Origin: Bradyrhizobium jicamae
GTDB taxonomy: Bacteria > Pseudomonadota > Alphaproteobacteria > Rhizobiales > Xanthobacteraceae
Direction of reading: 5' to 3'
DNA length: 64,000 bases
NCBI RefSeq assembly: GCF_018130215.1
Contig: NZ_JAFCKQ010000007.1
Span: 124,001 to 188,000 of the forward strand
Part shown: piece after piece, positions 61,332-64,000 of the stretch
Layout of the letters: each line of letters begins with the position of its first letter
Numbering within the stretch: the stretch's first letter is position 1
Translations under genes and position numbers: made by a program
The notes under the pieces: generated by a model
Databases searched by the model: none
What the model was told of the DNA's origin: nothing
Seen by the model: only the letters and a program-made list of their open reading frames with translations

Positions 61332-62440
61332 CAAGCTATGCCGTAAAGTTTCTTCGCATTGTCGAGATAGAAGGCCTGCCTGTTGGCGTCGCTGACGCCT
61401 GGCGGCAGCACGCGCGATGGCTCGTCGTAGTCCCAGTGCGGATAATCGGTCGCGAACAGCAGCTTGTCCCAGCCGATCCATTCGATCACCTGGAACAGAT
61501 GGTCGCGGCTCTCCGGATCCTCCATCGGCTGCGTGGTCCACCAGATGTGGTCGCGGATGTATTCCGACGGCTTGCGCTCGAGATGCGGCACCTCGGCGTG
61601 CAGCTTCGAAAACACCTTGTCGAGCCGCCAGGCCAGCGACGGCGCCCAGCCGAAGCCGGCCTCCACCATCACCATCTTCAATTTCGGAAAGCGCGCGAAC
61701 ACACCTTCGAGCACCAGGCTCGCCAGCACGGTCTGCTGGCACTGCGAATGACCGACCATCTCCTCGATGTAGTAGCTCGGCCAGCCGGATGCGGTGATCG
61801 GGTTGCCGCCGTAGCCGAAGGCATGCACGCCGACCGGCAGTCCGGCTTCCTGCGCGGCCTCGTAGATCGGCCAGTAGCGACGCTGGCCGAGCGGCTCGGC
61901 ATTGCGGCTGAGCAGCAGCACCTGGACGAAGTTCGGATCGCCTGCGCGCTTGCGGATCTCGGCGGCGGCCGAGACGCCGTCCTCATTGGCGACGACGACG
62001 GAGCCCTTCAGCCGTGCGTCCTTGCTGGTCCATTTCTCGATCTGCCAGTCGTTGACCGCCGCACAGATCGCCGCGGCCAGGTCGTGGTTGCGCAGGCCCT
62101 GCCCGGTGGCCAGCGGATTGAGCACGCCGAGCACGACATTGTTGGGATCGAGATGCTGCTTCTGCATGAAGGACAGTGACGAGCCCTGGGGCCCACCCTC
62201 CGGCGGATAGGCGTCGCGGCGCGCGGCGTTGGGCTGGGCCTTCGGATAGGGCGGGCCTTCCATCATGCCCTGATGGGCGTGGGCGCCGAAGCTTTCGAGA
62301 TGGCTGTGCCAGCGCTTCGCCAGGAACGGATACAACTCGTCCCTGGTCGCGCGCGCCGGATGGATGTCGCCATCGGCGATCGCGGTCTTGATGCCGGTGG
62401 ACGCTGCACTCTGCGGACGCTCGCGAATCTGAATGTTCAT
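61331..62440 (-). CDS. Amidohydrolase family protein (ACMSD-like)
   Basis: A 369-residue TIM-barrel metal hydrolase. ADGDIHPA near residue 22 holds the D-x-H motif, VHAFGYGG near 205 a metal-binding His, and LFATDYPHWDYDEP near 335 the catalytic Asp. The sequence resembles decarboxylase/hydrolases of the 2-amino-3-carboxymuconate semialdehyde family. It overlaps the paralogous upstream gene by four bases (ATGA), and the Rieske gene follows, so the three are one operon. It would act on a ring-derived carboxylate; substrate unknown. Confidence 0.92.
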   Translation of the reverse strand: MNIQIRERPQSAASTGIKTAIADGDIHPARATRDELYPFLAKRWHSHLESFGAHAHQGMMEGPPYPKAQPNAARRDAYPPEGGPQGSSLSFMQKQHLDPNNVVLGVLNPLATGQGLRNHDLAAAICAAVNDWQIEKWTSKDARLKGSVVVANEDGVSAAAEIRKRAGDPNFVQVLLLSRNAEPLGQRRYWPIYEAAQEAGLPVGVHAFGYGGNPITASGWPSYYIEEMVGHSQCQQTVLASLVLEGVFARFPKLKMVMVEAGFGWAPSLAWRLDKVFSKLHAEVPHLERKPSEYIRDHIWWTTQPMEDPESRDHLFQVIEWIGWDKLLFATDYPHWDYDEPSRVLPPGVSDANRQAFYLDNAKKLYGIA

Positions 62441-63513
62441 GGCGTCGTCTCCTTGACCCTCAAGCGCGAATAGGTCGCGAGCGGATTGTCGATCATGATC
62501 TTGCGGACCAGATCAGGCGACAGGCCTTCCGGCAGCACCGCATCACCGTCGAACTGCCAGTGCGGATAGTCCGTCGAGAATAGGATCAATTCGTCCGACT
62601 GCATATGGTCGAACAGCCGGTTCAGCGTGTCCGGTTCCGGCGGAGCGTCGACCGGTTGCAGCGAAAAGCGGATGTTGCTGCGCACAATTTCCAGCGGCGC
62701 GCGGTCGACCCACGGCGTCTCCATGCGGATGCCGCGCCAGAACTTGTGCAGCCGCCACAGGAACGGCGCCAGCCAGGTGAAGCCGCTCTCCAGCATCACC
62801 ATCTTCAGGTTCGGATGGCGCGCGAACACGCCTTCGACGATCAGGCTGGTAAGCTGGGTCTGGAACGCCTGCGCCTGCGCGACATAGTCCTCGATGTGAT
62901 AGGAGCCCCAGCCGACCGAACTCGGCGGGTTGTGATAGGCGCTGCCGGCATGGATGCCGATCGGCAGGCCGAGCCGCTCGGCCGCGGCATAGATCGGCCA
63001 GTAGTAGCGCTTGCCGAGCGGTATGTCGCCCATGACAAGCATCAGCACCTGCACGAAGCGCTTGTCCTCGGCGCAACGCTCGATCTCGGCGACCGCCTTC
63101 TCGATGCTCTGCACCGGGATCACGATCGAGCCGCGCAGGCGATCGTCCTTGTCGAGCCACTCCTTGACCAGCCAGTCGTTCAGCGCGCGGCAAAACGCGT
63201 TTGCCATGTCCTCGGAGAACACCATCTGCACGCCATAGAGCGGATTGCAGATGCCATAGGCCGTGCCGAATTTGTCGAGCGCCTGGGCCTGCATATCGGC
63301 GATGGCAGAGCCCGGCTTGCCCTGCGCCGGCCGCCAGTCCGGGCGCGACGAGATCGGCGAGTTGACCGGATAGGATTGCGAGATCAGGTCCGCCATGCCG
63401 CGCGTCGTCACCTGGTCGCGCCAGTAATCGGTCATGTAGGGCACGAGGCTGGTGAGATGAGGCACGGCGGGATGCAGGTCGCAATCCACGCCGCCCGCGA
63501 TCGGCGACGTCAT
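62437..63513 (-). CDS. Amidohydrolase family protein (ACMSD-like), first gene of the operon
   Basis: A 358-residue paralogue of the 61331 protein, with ATG at 63513 behind GAGAGGAAAC. VDCDLHPAVP near residue 9, GIHAGSAYH near 200 and LFSTDYPHWQFD near 325 correspond to the metal and catalytic positions. The pairs differ in the middle third, suggesting two successive or related substrates. Divergent from the MBL-fold gene at 63652. Confidence 0.92.
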   Translation of the reverse strand: MTSPIAGGVDCDLHPAVPHLTSLVPYMTDYWRDQVTTRGMADLISQSYPVNSPISSRPDWRPAQGKPGSAIADMQAQALDKFGTAYGICNPLYGVQMVFSEDMANAFCRALNDWLVKEWLDKDDRLRGSIVIPVQSIEKAVAEIERCAEDKRFVQVLMLVMGDIPLGKRYYWPIYAAAERLGLPIGIHAGSAYHNPPSSVGWGSYHIEDYVAQAQAFQTQLTSLIVEGVFARHPNLKMVMLESGFTWLAPFLWRLHKFWRGIRMETPWVDRAPLEIVRSNIRFSLQPVDAPPEPDTLNRLFDHMQSDELILFSTDYPHWQFDGDAVLPEGLSPDLVRKIMIDNPLATYSRLRVKETTP

Positions 63514-63651
63514 GGTGTTTCCTCTCACGGCATCTTGTCCCCGCGCCGCTCGGTTGTTCCGATATTCAAGCAGGCTCACCGGTGGGCCGCAACTTGCGCA
63601 AACGGCGTGGCCGTGTGCTAGGAAAACATGGGCCGGCGGGGGAGATTTTCG

Positions 63652-64000
63652 ATGATTCGAACCGGATTGACGACGCTTGCGGCCGCCATGGCGTTCGGCG
63701 GATGGGCGCTGGCCCAGCAACAACCGGCCGCGCCGGTACCGCCCGATTTATCCAGGGTCGAGATCAAGACCACCGACCTCGGCGATGGCGTCTACATGCT
63801 GGAAGGCCAGGGCGGAAACATCACCGTGGCGACGGCCAAGGACGGCATCATCATGGTCGACGGCGAGTTCGCGCCGCTGCACGACAAGATCAAGGCCGCG
63901 ATCGCGACGATCTCCAACCTGCCCATAAAGTACCTGATCAACACCCATTTCCACGGCGACCACACCGGAGGCAACGCACCCTTCGCCAAGGACGGCGTCA
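63652..64000 (+). CDS. MBL-fold metallo-hydrolase, 3' end cut by window edge
   Basis: The first 116 residues of a metallo-beta-lactamase-fold protein, starting at ATG 63652 behind GGGGGAG. Residues 1-21 are a signal peptide (TTLAAAMAFGGWALAQ). The metal-binding HFHGDH lies near residue 99, after the strand YLINT. Such exported hydrolases include alkylsulfatase-like and quinoprotein relay-associated enzymes; class cannot be set from the first part alone. Divergent from the amidohydrolase operon. Confidence 0.88.
   Translation, partial: MIRTGLTTLAAAMAFGGWALAQQQPAAPVPPDLSRVEIKTTDLGDGVYMLEGQGGNITVATAKDGIIMVDGEFAPLHDKIKAAIATISNLPIKYLINTHFHGDHTGGNAPFAKDGV

Overview
The window looks like chromosomal DNA of a Bradyrhizobium-type alphaproteobacterium (order Hyphomicrobiales, family Nitrobacteraceae). 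The evidence is high GC throughout, strong codon bias, an MbfA-type ferritin/VIT1 iron exporter with an Irr-type iron control element, many TRAP, beta-oxidation and aromatic-acid genes, and several families of short palindromic repeats lying just after stop codons. No rRNA, tRNA, CRISPR array, phage or complete insertion sequence was seen. This is accessory-catabolic chromosome rather than a mobile island.

Layout. (1) 1-8.2 kb: hydroxycinnamate/4-hydroxybenzoate module with a feruloyl/coumaroyl-CoA ligase (missing only its last few codons at the left edge), an enoyl-CoA hydratase, a DUF3237 protein, a three-gene TRAP transporter and divergent pobA. Together they could import lignin-derived acids, activate and shorten them to 4-hydroxybenzoate, and hydroxylate that to protocatechuate. 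(2) 8.3-15 kb: a GST, a hotdog thioesterase, a LysR/PNPOx divergent pair, and a WYL-regulator/GST/small-protein module bearing two copies of a near-perfect 24-bp palindrome. (3) 15-22.9 kb: a lone TAXI protein, a multi-hairpin repeat element, a frameshifted membrane gene, tungstate permease and binding protein without an ATPase, an ArsI-like dioxygenase, a Crp-family regulator, and several small proteins. (4) 22.9-26.7 kb: two divergent cyclic-nucleotide-binding membrane proteins (one a K+ channel), a stand-alone DUF6537 protein and a crotonase. (5) 26.8-27.5 kb: a two-gene locus encoding a short peptide with a double-glycine leader and a cysteine-rich partner. This is the best candidate for an undescribed system. 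(6) 27.7-29.8 kb: DUF6157, GST and a divergent WYL regulator.

(7) 29.8-43.1 kb: a large CoA-ester catabolic regulon. On the minus strand are TetR, SDR, enoyl-CoA hydratase, an aryl-CoA ligase, three acyl-CoA dehydrogenases and a nitroreductase. Divergently transcribed are a thiolase, an acyl-CoA synthetase and an epoxide hydrolase. Ligase, dehydrogenases, hydratase, SDR and thiolase make up one full beta-oxidation cycle. (8) 43.2-46.1 kb: metal-related genes (a poly-His exported protein, MbfA with its ICE box, cytochrome b561). (9) 46.2-55.8 kb: amidase, DUF4440, Zn-alcohol dehydrogenase, AidB-like dehydrogenase, SDRs, crotonase, LysR, GNAT and DUF1127. (10) 55.9-60.9 kb: a tricarballylate-utilisation set (LysR, tcuC, tcuA, tcuB). 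(11) 60.9-63.5 kb: an overlapping operon of two amidohydrolases and a Rieske protein. The window ends inside an MBL-fold hydrolase gene.

Starts were chosen from visible ribosome-binding sites and family lengths. Function names rest on recognised motifs and remembered families, not on searches.
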